DNA from: Verrucomicrobia bacterium UBA6015
Lineage (GTDB): Bacteria; Verrucomicrobiota; Kiritimatiellia; UBA8416
Length of the DNA: 12,501 nucleotides
Direction of reading: 5' to 3'
Assembly: GCA_002428045.1 (NCBI GenBank)
Contig: DIZZ01000084.1
Location: 1-12,501 of the forward strand
Positions 6,665 to 12,501 of this stretch are shown here, piece after piece; positions within the stretch are counted from its first letter, which is position 1, and each line of letters starts with the position of its first letter. Under the pieces are notes generated by a model, which saw only the letters and a list, made by a program, of their open reading frames with translations, did not search any database and was not told where the DNA came from. Both the position numbers and the translations under genes were made by a program.

Positions 6665-7668
6665 GGATCTTATGTATGGCGTCACGCCGTTCGATGATCG
6701 ATTCCGATGGCCCGTTAGCGCATGCCTTGCGCGAGATGGGGGAACTCGTGATCGTGGAACAGGCCCATGCGCTGGATGATGCCGACGTCTTGTTGCAGAT
6801 GCGCCAGGCCGATGTGCTGATCACCAACTGGGCCGGACGTGCGATTCCACCCGCTTTGGCGGACGATCCGGGGCGGGTGCGTTATGTGCTCAATTTGGGC
6901 GGAACCTGCCGGGCCACGGTGCCGGTTGAGATCATCCGTGCCGGTATACCGGTCACCAACTGGGGCGATACGCCAGCCCGGTCGATGGCCGAGGGAGCCA
7001 TGGCACTGCTGCTGGCGGTGTTGAAGGATCTGCGGGGGCGGACCGAGGCTCTTGTGGCTGGCAAGGCCGGTGGTGCCAGGCGATTGGGACTGCCTTCCGG
7101 AACGCTTAATGGCCTGAGACTGGGGCTATACGGGTGTGGGGTGATCGGGCGTCAGTTTGTGCGCATGGTCACTCCCTTTGCGCCCGAGATCTCGGTGTAC
7201 GATCCGTATGCCAAGGCATTACCGGACGGCTGCCAGCGTGTGGATACCCTCGACTCGTTGTTTGCCCAAAGCGAGGCGGTGGTAATCTGGGCAGGACTTT
7301 CCGACGAGACCAAGGGCTCGGTCAATGCCGCACGTTTGGCCATGCTGACGGATCATGGCATCATCATCAACGCCGCCCGCGGTGAGATCATAGATCAGGA
7401 GGCTCTATTTGTAGAGCTCAAATCGGTCCGTCTGCGGGCGGGGCTGGATGTGCTCGTCAAGGACGATTACCTCCCGCCCGGACACGAGGCGCATACGTGG
7501 AAGAATCTGCTGATTACCTGCCACGACATCAACTCCGCCAACTGGCCGGTGCGACCGCCGCACCTCAGCTACGGAGACCACATCGCCCTCGATAATCTCA
7601 AGCGGTTCATTACTGGCGAGCCGCTCCAGTTTGTCATGGATGAACCCCGCTACATGCTAAGCAGTTAA
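6658..7668 (+). CDS. D-isomer-specific 2-hydroxyacid dehydrogenase
   Basis: The 336-residue protein has the family's NAD-binding Rossmann fold, with GxGxxG at Gly159, Gly161 and Gly164 (LYGCGVIG). Asp182 at the end of the next strand (VYDPYA) points to NAD rather than NADP. The catalytic arginine is Arg241 (NAARGEIID) and the catalytic histidine is His289 (ITCHD). The usual active-site glutamate, in a 'DVFexEP' segment, appears here as 'DVLVKDD', so an aspartate (269 or 270) may stand in for it. It would interconvert a 2-ketoacid and a D-2-hydroxyacid in the cytosol. GGGAGG ends at 6650, 7 nt before the ATG, and the start overlaps the isomerase stop. Context suggests a catabolic sugar-acid step rather than serine biosynthesis, and the ACT domain of some SerA proteins is absent. 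Confidence 0.87.
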   Translation: MLRILCMASRRSMIDSDGPLAHALREMGELVIVEQAHALDDADVLLQMRQADVLITNWAGRAIPPALADDPGRVRYVLNLGGTCRATVPVEIIRAGIPVTNWGDTPARSMAEGAMALLLAVLKDLRGRTEALVAGKAGGARRLGLPSGTLNGLRLGLYGCGVIGRQFVRMVTPFAPEISVYDPYAKALPDGCQRVDTLDSLFAQSEAVVIWAGLSDETKGSVNAARLAMLTDHGIIINAARGEIIDQEALFVELKSVRLRAGLDVLVKDDYLPPGHEAHTWKNLLITCHDINSANWPVRPPHLSYGDHIALDNLKRFITGEPLQFVMDEPRYMLSS

Positions 7669-7670
7669 CC

Positions 7671-7712
7671 CCATATCCATATCCTAATCCTAATCGTAAT
7701 CTTAATCGCAAT
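7671..7712 (+). repeat. Seven degenerate hexamers filling the dehydrogenase-nifS gap
   Basis: From 7671 the DNA reads as consecutive six-base units: CCATAT twice, CCTAAT twice, then CGTAAT, CTTAAT and CGCAAT. The last unit provides the A and T of the nifS ATG (7711-7713). The array covers all but two bases of the intergenic space. It contains no Shine-Dalgarno sequence for nifS. The units share C at position 1, A at 5 (or 3 and 5) and T at 6. Such TAATCN-type tracts recur in some bacterial genomes as intergenic low-complexity sequence. Copy-number changes could alter spacing here. Confidence 0.8.
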
Positions 7713-8928
7713 GAATACAATATATTTGGACAACAATGCCACCACGCCAGTTGCACCGGAGGCCGCTGAGGCGATGCGTCCGTTTTTGACGGATCTGTAT
7801 TTCAACCCGAGCTCGATGTACGAGCAGGCCCGCGGGGTGGCGCATGCCTTGACTACGGCGCGTTCGACCGTCGCGGCCTGTCTTGGCGGTGTGGATCCCG
7901 ATGAAATCGTCTTCACCGGTAGCGCGACAGAGAGTAACAACACGGCGATATTCGGAGCGATCCGCGCCAACCGCCAGCGACGGCATATCGTGACCACCGC
8001 CGTGGAGCATCCTTCCGTGCTGGAGGTCTGCAAGGAGGCCCGTCGCGAAGGCTGCGAGGTGTCGTTCGTTGGCGTTAACCGTCAAGGCGAGATCAACCTC
8101 ACGGAGTTTATCCGGGCGTTGCGCCCCGATACCCTGCTGGTTTCTGTCATGCACGCCAACAACGAAACCGGCGTGATCTTTCCAGTGGACGAACTGGCAA
8201 GGCTGACCAAGGAGACCGGTCCATCGATCCTATTCCATACGGATGCGACCCAGACGGTCGGCAAGCTGGATGTCAATCTGCGTGAGACCTTCAGGCAGGT
8301 GGATCTGCTATCCTTCTCGGGCCATAAGCTGCATGCGCCCAAAGGGGTGGGGGTGCTTTATCAACGGCGTGGAACCGCCTGCCGACCCTTGATGTGCGGC
8401 GGACACCAGGAGCGTGGGCTGCGGGCGGGCACGGAGAATGTGGGGCATATCGTCGCGCTGTCGGCGGCCTGCCGGCTGGCCATGGACGCGAAGGATGCCG
8501 AAGTGCGCGTGGCTGCCCTGCGCGACCGCCTGCAGACGGCACTGTGCGATCGCATTCCCTGGCTGGAGGTCAACGGGGCGGGGGCGCAACGCCTGCCCAA
8601 TACGCTCAATCTCGCCTGCCACAGCATTGAGGGCGAGGGGATCCTCTACCAGTTGAATGAATACGGCATCTGCGCCTCCAGCGGCTCCGCCTGCACGTCG
8701 GGATCGCTCGATCCCTCGCATGTGCTCAAGGCCATGAATGTGCCGTTCACGGCAGTGCATGGATCCGTGCGTTTCAGTCTGAGCCGCTACACGACCGATG
8801 CCGAGGTGGATACCCTGATTGATGTTTTTCCCGGTATCGTGGAACGGTTGCGGCGGATGTCGCCCTACTGGAATGCGGCGGCGGGGAAACCCGAGGTCGT
8901 GACGCCCGAACATGTGAAGGCGGTGTAG
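7711..8928 (+). CDS. nifS: Cysteine desulfurase (IscS/NifS family)
   Basis: The 405-residue PLP enzyme removes sulfur from L-cysteine as a persulfide for Fe-S cluster and thio-cofactor assembly, releasing alanine. The N-terminal YLDNNATTP signature is present. The PLP lysine is Lys206 (SFSGHKLHAPKG), with the cofactor-contacting HTDATQT just before it. The mobile-loop cysteine that carries the persulfide is Cys328 (ASSGSACTSGS). Lys206 and Cys328 have the same numbers as in E. coli IscS, so there are no insertions up to that point. No scaffold (IscU/NifU) or IscR neighbour is present. Instead it sits between a dehydrogenase and metXW, 4 nt before the latter. No ribosome binding site is visible, because the upstream bases are the hexamer array. 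It could serve the Fe-S needs of the radical-SAM activase, or general sulfur metabolism. Confidence 0.93.
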   Translation: MNTIYLDNNATTPVAPEAAEAMRPFLTDLYFNPSSMYEQARGVAHALTTARSTVAACLGGVDPDEIVFTGSATESNNTAIFGAIRANRQRRHIVTTAVEHPSVLEVCKEARREGCEVSFVGVNRQGEINLTEFIRALRPDTLLVSVMHANNETGVIFPVDELARLTKETGPSILFHTDATQTVGKLDVNLRETFRQVDLLSFSGHKLHAPKGVGVLYQRRGTACRPLMCGGHQERGLRAGTENVGHIVALSAACRLAMDAKDAEVRVAALRDRLQTALCDRIPWLEVNGAGAQRLPNTLNLACHSIEGEGILYQLNEYGICASSGSACTSGSLDPSHVLKAMNVPFTAVHGSVRFSLSRYTTDAEVDTLIDVFPGIVERLRRMSPYWNAAAGKPEVVTPEHVKAV

Positions 8929-8932
8929 GCGT

Positions 8933-10720
8933 ATGACGGATCAAGGCGTTGGAATAGTAACGACGCAGTTGGCGCAGATCAACCTGCCGCCGGAAGGGTT
9001 TCGTTTCGAGCGCGGCGGGGTTCTGCATTCGCTTGAAATTGCCTACGAGACCTATGGCAAGCTGGCACCTGACCGCCGGAATGTGATTTTCATTTGCACT
9101 GCCTTGACCGGGGATGCACATGCCGCTGGCTACCATACCGATCCAGCGGTCGACCCAGGCTGGTGGGATGCCATGATCGGTCCCGGGCGCGGGATCGACA
9201 CACGTTATTACCATGTCGTTTGCGCAAATATCCTGGGGGGATGCAAGGGCACGACCGGCCCCAAGTCGATCAATCCGGCAACCGACGCTTCCTATGGGTC
9301 AACATTTCCAGAGATGGCGGTCGGGGATATTGTCGAGGCGCATTGCCGTTTGCTCGCACACCTCGGCATCGATCATCTGGCCGCTGTGGTGGGCGGATCC
9401 TTCGGAGGGATGCAGGTGTTGCAATGGGCGGTGAAATATCCGGACATGATGGACCGGTGCGTCTGCATCGCCACGGCGGCCTCGCTCTCGGCGCAGGCGC
9501 TGGCCTTTGATGTGGTTGCGCGTAATGTGATCACCGCCGATCCTGGCTGGTGCGATGGCGATTACTACGGGCGCGGACCGGGGCCGGTGAATGGGTTGGC
9601 GCAGGCCCGCCAGCTTGGGCATATCACCTATCTCTCGCAGGATATCATGAATATCCGCTTCGGTCGGGAGCGCAGGGAGGGTGCGGGTGATCCCGCCGAT
9701 GAGCATCGCTCCGAGTTCCAGATCGCCAGTTATCTAGAACATCAGGGTGCCAAATTTGTTGGACGGTTTGATGCGAATTCCTACCTGAGCATCATGCGGG
9801 CGATGGATGATTTCGATTTGAAGGCCAAGGGTGGCGGAAGCCTGGAGGAAGGCTTGCGGGCCATAAAGGCCAAAATGCTGGTGGTAGCCGTCAGCACGGA
9901 TTGGCTATTTCCGCCGGAACAGTCCAAGGAAATCGCCAATGCGTTGTTACGCGCCGGTAAGGCGGTGTCGTACTGCCTGCTCAAGGCCCCGTACGGTCAT
10001 GATGCCTTCCTTGTTGACATCGCCGATCTCGTCTCGGTCGTCAAGGCATTCCTGCCCTGGGTGCAGGCTGGGGTTGATGCGGCGGCTCCTGTTGATACAG
10101 GGGTATCGTTGGTTGCCAGTTCTGAACATACGGAGATATTGCGCATGATCCCCGCCGGGGCGCGTGTACTGGATATCGGTTGTGGTGATGGTGACTTGCT
10201 CGGGATGCTCCGTGATCAACGGGGCGCCTCAGGGATCGGGGTGGATATTGACCTGCGACAGGTGGTGCAGGTGATCAATCGCGGGCATGATATCTTCCAG
10301 GAGGATATTGATGGCGGCTTGGCCATGATCCCGGACGGGGCGTATGATTTTGCCGTGCTGAGCGAAACCCTGCAGGTGGTGCAGCGCCCGCGCGATGTGC
10401 TCAATGAAATGCTGCGGGTGGCGCGCGAGGGGATTGTCAGTTTTCCGAACTTTGGGTATTACGGCCTGATCGGGCAGTTGATCCGTTCGGGACGGATGCC
10501 GGTGGGGTCCGCATTGCCGTTCCAGTGGTATAATACCCCGAATATCCATCTTTTCACCCTGCGGGATTTTGAGCGCCTTTGCCAGGAGGATGGCATCAGG
10601 ATCCAGGAGGTCGTGTGCCTGAGCGATACACGACTGGGGCGTTTGCTCGTGTCGCTCGGGCTTCGCAATCAAGGTGCCGAACGGGTGCTGGTGCGGGTCA
10701 CACGCAGCGGATGCGAATGA
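8933..10720 (+). CDS. metX: Homoserine O-acetyltransferase fused to MetW (MetX-MetW)
   Basis: The 595-residue protein joins two methionine-pathway domains that are usually separate neighbouring genes. Residues 1 to ~385 are MetX, an alpha/beta-hydrolase acyltransferase with its triad at Ser156 (GGSFGGMQ), Asp323 (STDWLFPP) and His356 (YGHDAF). It transfers an acyl group, probably acetyl, from acyl-CoA to homoserine. After a linker (~386-400) comes MetW, with the methyltransferase-like SAM-binding strand and loop at 413-420 (LDIGCGDG) and the VSFPNFGYYG segment typical of MetW. MetW partners support or regulate MetX activity in other bacteria, so a fusion would fix their ratio. There is no frameshift or stop between the domains. 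The ATG lies 4 nt after the nifS stop with only a weak upstream purine run. It is 56 nt from hicB. Confidence 0.92.
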   Translation: MTDQGVGIVTTQLAQINLPPEGFRFERGGVLHSLEIAYETYGKLAPDRRNVIFICTALTGDAHAAGYHTDPAVDPGWWDAMIGPGRGIDTRYYHVVCANILGGCKGTTGPKSINPATDASYGSTFPEMAVGDIVEAHCRLLAHLGIDHLAAVVGGSFGGMQVLQWAVKYPDMMDRCVCIATAASLSAQALAFDVVARNVITADPGWCDGDYYGRGPGPVNGLAQARQLGHITYLSQDIMNIRFGRERREGAGDPADEHRSEFQIASYLEHQGAKFVGRFDANSYLSIMRAMDDFDLKAKGGGSLEEGLRAIKAKMLVVAVSTDWLFPPEQSKEIANALLRAGKAVSYCLLKAPYGHDAFLVDIADLVSVVKAFLPWVQAGVDAAAPVDTGVSLVASSEHTEILRMIPAGARVLDIGCGDGDLLGMLRDQRGASGIGVDIDLRQVVQVINRGHDIFQEDIDGGLAMIPDGAYDFAVLSETLQVVQRPRDVLNEMLRVAREGIVSFPNFGYYGLIGQLIRSGRMPVGSALPFQWYNTPNIHLFTLRDFERLCQEDGIRIQEVVCLSDTRLGRLLVSLGLRNQGAERVLVRVTRSGCE

Positions 10721-10723
10721 TCG

Positions 10724-10755
10724 AATCGTCTTAAAAATTACTAGCAAATCGTCTT
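10724..10755 (+). repeat. Direct repeat AATCGTCTT upstream of hicB
   Basis: The nonamer AATCGTCTT occurs at 10724-10732 and again at 10747-10755, 23 bp apart, inside the short AT-rich gap between metXW and hicB. The gap also contains TTATAT just before the hicB ATG but no clear -35/-10 pair and no good ribosome binding site. The repeat could be a regulator binding site or a trace of the insertion of the toxin-antitoxin pair. The evidence is positional only. Confidence 0.35.
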
Positions 10756-10776
10756 CAGAAATGAGACCCTACTTAT

Positions 10777-10968
10777 ATGAAAGCTGCATTCACATACTGG
10801 ACAGAAAAAGATGGACGCTATCTCGGTTATCTGAATGATTACCCAGACCATTGGACACAGGGAGAGAGCCTTCAGGATTTAAAGGAGAACCTGCGTGACC
10901 TCCTTGATCTCTTTGGTGCCGAGGAAATCCCCGGCATTCGGAAAGTAGAAGAGCTGGAGTACGCATGA
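10777..10968 (+). CDS. hicB: HicB-family antitoxin (short form)
   Basis: This 63-residue protein matches the HicB N-terminal fold, with the signature GRYLGYLNDYPDHWTQGES followed by a leucine- and acid-rich helix (LQDLKENLRDLLDLF). It would bind and block the HicA RNase. It ends soon after the core fold, so the C-terminal helix-turn-helix or ribbon-helix-helix domain of longer HicB proteins is absent, and direct DNA binding is doubtful. The ATG has no convincing Shine-Dalgarno (upstream bases are GAGACCCTACTT). The stop overlaps the hicA ATG as ATGA (10965-10968). The order hicB-hicA is the reverse of the better-known hicA-hicB arrangement. Its base composition is more AT-rich than the flanking metXW and cysE genes, fitting acquisition as a module. 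Confidence 0.88.
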   Translation: MKAAFTYWTEKDGRYLGYLNDYPDHWTQGESLQDLKENLRDLLDLFGAEEIPGIRKVEELEYA

Positions 10969-11153
10969 AGCGACTTGACCTCGTGAATCGATTCGAGCAG
11001 ACGGGGTGTATTTTGTTTCGCCACGGCGGTCGTCACGACATCTACCACAATCCAATAACGGGGCACTCGGAACCGGTACCGCGCCATCGTGAGATCAACG
11101 AGATTCTTGCAAAGCGGATTATAAACCGCCTAAGTTCTGCACGGAAAGATTGA
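10965..11153 (+). CDS. hicA: HicA-family mRNA interferase toxin
   Basis: The 62-residue protein has the compact HicA double-stranded-RNA-binding-like fold, with FRHGGRHDIYHNP containing the expected catalytic histidine (His20, with His24 nearby) and VPRHREINEILAKRI at the C-terminal half. HicA toxins cleave mRNA and tmRNA independently of translation start or stop. All signature segments are present, so it is probably active. GGAG (10956-10959) precedes the ATG by 5 nt, within the end of hicB. The stop TGA is followed after a single base by the cysE ATG (TGA-A-ATG), so cysE may depend on hicA translation. Confidence 0.9.
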   Translation: MKRLDLVNRFEQTGCILFRHGGRHDIYHNPITGHSEPVPRHREINEILAKRIINRLSSARKD

Positions 11154-11154
11154 A

Positions 11155-12123
11155 ATGAAAAATGAACTGGATTTGATCCTGCCGGATGTTGTCAAGCAAC
11201 TTGCAAGCTGTGAGAATTGCCCGTTGTATGTTGGGAATGCGCATCGGGGGCTAACGGTGGCGGGGCAGCAGTCGGTGGTGGCCGTGCTTGAGGCGTTGAT
11301 TTCCATCCTGTTTCCTGGTTGCCACCAGAAGGCGGACGTAACGGGAACTTATGAGGAGTCGGCACGCTTGTCCCTTGAAAAAACAGCGATGATCCTGCGT
11401 GAGCAGGTGCGGCAGGCCTATGCGTATCAATGCGCCGTCTCATCCTGCAAGGATGATTGCAACAAGTGTGACCAGCGGGCGATCAGTGCGGTGGGGCACC
11501 TGGTGCGTTCATTGCCATTGTTGCTGCAGATCCTGCACAAGGATGTCCAGGCCGCCTATGAGGGCGATCCGGCGGCCCGTTCGACGATGGAAGTCGTGAT
11601 GAGCTATCCGGGTGTGTTTGCGGTGATGGTGCATCGCCTGGCAAACTGCCTGCAGCAGTTGGGGGTGCCACTGATCCCGCGCATGATGTCAGAATATGCC
11701 CATTCGAAGACCGGGATCGATATTCATCCCGGGGCAACCATCGGCGAGGGGTTCTTTATCGATCATGGCACCGGCGTGGTGATCGGCGAAACTTGCGTGA
11801 TTGGTCGGAATGTGAAGCTTTATCAAGGGGTGACCCTCGGGGCGCTGAGTTTTGTAAAGGATTCCGAGGGGCATCTGGTCAAGGGGAACAAGCGGCATCC
11901 CAACGTCGAGGATAGCGTCATTGTCTATGCCGGAGCAACGATCCTGGGCGGCAACACAACCATCGGGGCGGGGTCCGTGATCGGTGGCAATGTCTGGCTG
12001 ACGCATTCCGTGCCGCCCGGCTCCAAGGTGTACAACCAGCAGCCCAACCCGCTCATCCGTGAAGGCGACGGCCAATGGAAAACTGCCGAAGGCCCCTGGG
12101 ATAACCTTGGCGATGGGATATGA
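11155..12123 (+). CDS. cysE: Serine O-acetyltransferase with cysteine-rich N-terminal part
   Basis: The 322-residue enzyme makes O-acetylserine from serine and acetyl-CoA, the acceptor for sulfide in cysteine synthesis. The C-terminal half is a left-handed beta-helix of hexapeptide repeats (GATIGEGFFIDHGTGVVIGE, later AGATILGGNTTIGAGSVIGG). Likely catalytic histidines are His191 (DIHPGA) and His248 (KRHPNV), with Asp189 nearby. The first ~110 residues carry a C-x2-C pair (Cys19, Cys22) and a C-x4-C-x3-C-x2-C group (Cys93, 98, 102, 105), which E. coli CysE lacks as far as I recall. The tail after the helix (NQQPNPLIREGDG) differs from the E. coli C-terminus that docks into cysteine synthase. 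GGAAAG ends about 7 nt before the ATG. The gene begins 1 nt after hicA and closes the long gene run. Confidence 0.92.
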   Translation: MKNELDLILPDVVKQLASCENCPLYVGNAHRGLTVAGQQSVVAVLEALISILFPGCHQKADVTGTYEESARLSLEKTAMILREQVRQAYAYQCAVSSCKDDCNKCDQRAISAVGHLVRSLPLLLQILHKDVQAAYEGDPAARSTMEVVMSYPGVFAVMVHRLANCLQQLGVPLIPRMMSEYAHSKTGIDIHPGATIGEGFFIDHGTGVVIGETCVIGRNVKLYQGVTLGALSFVKDSEGHLVKGNKRHPNVEDSVIVYAGATILGGNTTIGAGSVIGGNVWLTHSVPPGSKVYNQQPNPLIREGDGQWKTAEGPWDNLGDGI

Positions 12124-12201
12124 GTGAAACGGTTAAGTCTCCCTGTTGGTTGCCACCAAAAATGAATCAGCCCAATCAGCCCTGATGTGCTGAAATGCGC
12201 C

Positions 12202-12230
12202 TTGCAATGGTTGGCGTGTGAGCCTATATT
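12202..12230 (+). promoter_or_regulatory. Putative sigma70-type promoter for the nucleoside transporter
   Basis: TTGCAA at 12202-12207 and TATATT at 12225-12230 are separated by 17 nt and match four and five of six consensus positions. They lie in the only long gap (186 nt) after cysE, so the transporter probably starts a new transcription unit. I saw no convincing terminator between cysE and this promoter. Confidence 0.45.
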
Positions 12231-12259
12231 TCCAATCATTGAGCGATCGTATCGTAAAA

Positions 12260-12310
12260 ATGAAAGACGGAAAAATTGAGTTCAGTTTAAATGCATTGCC
12301 GGGGTGTTGA
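12260..12310 (+). CDS. Possible 16-codon leader peptide before nupC
   Basis: An ATG at 12260 opens a 16-codon frame whose TGA (12308-12310) overlaps the presumed transporter ATG as TGATG. The frame lies between the putative promoter and the transporter. No Shine-Dalgarno sequence precedes it. The peptide has no runs of a single amino acid that would suggest attenuation. It is a weak candidate for translational coupling and may be chance. Confidence 0.2.
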   Translation: MKDGKIEFSLNALPGC

Positions 12311-12501
12311 TGATGCTTGCGTTGCGAAGTGCAATCGGGATTTTCCTGCTGGTCGGGATTGCTTGGTTTTTTTCCGAGAATCGCAGGCGTATCCGGTGGC
12401 AGACGGTAGCGGTCGGGATCGGGTTACAGGTGGTTCTGGGTGTAGTGTTGATCCTGAATCCGGCGGCGGCCCGTTTTTTTCTGATCCTTAACCGGCTGGT
12501 T
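12310..12501 (+). CDS. nupC: Concentrative nucleoside transporter, N-terminal fragment (NupC-like)
   Basis: Sixty-four codons run off the right edge. The sequence starts MMLALRSAIGIFLLVGIAWFF, a first membrane helix, followed by a basic loop SENRRRIRWQTVAVGIGLQ and a second helix VVLGVVLILNPAAARFF. The 'GIAW..SENRR.I.WRTV..GL.LQ' pattern is the usual N-terminus of the CNT (NupC) family of Na+- or H+-coupled nucleoside importers in the inner membrane. The ATG at 12310 is one of several close candidates (GTG 12304, TTG 12307, ATG 12313), and an in-frame TGA lies at 12277-12279. The Shine-Dalgarno is poor (GGGG at 12301-12304). The functional core lies outside the window. Confidence 0.78.
   Translation, partial: MMLALRSAIGIFLLVGIAWFFSENRRRIRWQTVAVGIGLQVVLGVVLILNPAAARFFLILNRLV

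Noticed and set aside
7671..7712. Hexamer array as a CRISPR or tandem-repeat gene element
   Set aside because: Units are six bases with no spacers and lie entirely between two genes. They do not resemble CRISPR repeats.
12146..12159. Hairpin TTGGT-TGCC-ACCAA after cysE as a terminator
   Set aside because: The stem is only five weak pairs and is followed by A residues, not a T run, on the plus strand. It is unlikely to terminate transcription.
1..12501. tRNA, rRNA, insertion sequence or phage genes
   Set aside because: I saw no cloverleaf-like sequence, transposase frame, terminal inverted repeats or phage structural genes. The two toxin-antitoxin pairs are the only mobile-type cargo.

Overview
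The window holds one long, tightly packed run of genes, all on the + strand from about 610 to 12123. A new transcription unit starts near 12200 and runs off the right edge. The first ~540 bases are AT-richer and carry only a poorly resolved partial frame on the minus strand. The organism looks like an anaerobic (or facultative) glycan-degrading bacterium of moderately high GC. A S1-type sulfatase, an oxygen-sensitive glycyl radical enzyme, a MetX-MetW fusion and toxin-antitoxin pairs set inside operons would fit the Kiritimatiellota/Verrucomicrobiota/Lentisphaerota side of the PVC group. That placement is inference, and no taxonomic marker gene is present.

Layout: (1) 1-560, minus-strand partial hypothetical frame and no confident gene. 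(2) 538-1307, a promoter with repeat structure, then a Phd/YefM-type antitoxin and a PIN-domain (VapC-like) toxin. (3) 1304-4419, a glycyl radical enzyme activase and its enzyme, which I identify as trans-4-hydroxy-L-proline dehydratase (HypD) from its active-site residues. (4) 4444-7668, a cytosolic-looking sulfatase, a TIM-barrel sugar isomerase/epimerase and a D-2-hydroxyacid dehydrogenase. (5) 7711-10720, an IscS/NifS cysteine desulfurase preceded by seven degenerate hexamers, then a MetX-MetW fusion. (6) 10777-11153, a second toxin-antitoxin pair, hicB-hicA. (7) 11155-12123, serine O-acetyltransferase with a cysteine-rich N-terminal part. (8) 12202-end, a promoter and the first 64 codons of a NupC-like concentrative nucleoside transporter.

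How the parts could work together (inference): gene spacing from 610 to 12123 never exceeds 56 bases. Four junctions are ATGA overlaps, two are longer overlaps and one has a 1-nt gap, so the whole stretch could be one operon read from the antitoxin promoter. HypD with its radical-SAM activase would turn hydroxyproline into pyrroline-5-carboxylate. The sulfatase, isomerase and dehydrogenase look like a small catabolic route for a sulfated, sugar-derived substrate. The cysteine desulfurase, O-acetylhomoserine and O-acetylserine enzymes would supply Fe-S sulfur, methionine/SAM and cysteine, which a radical-SAM activase needs. No P5C reductase, sulfatase-maturing enzyme or transporter for these substrates lies in the window.

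The most notable points are two unrelated toxin-antitoxin modules translationally stitched into a metabolic operon, the HypD-sulfatase association, an activase without the auxiliary ferredoxin insert, and an intergenic gap made entirely of hexamer units that run into a start codon.
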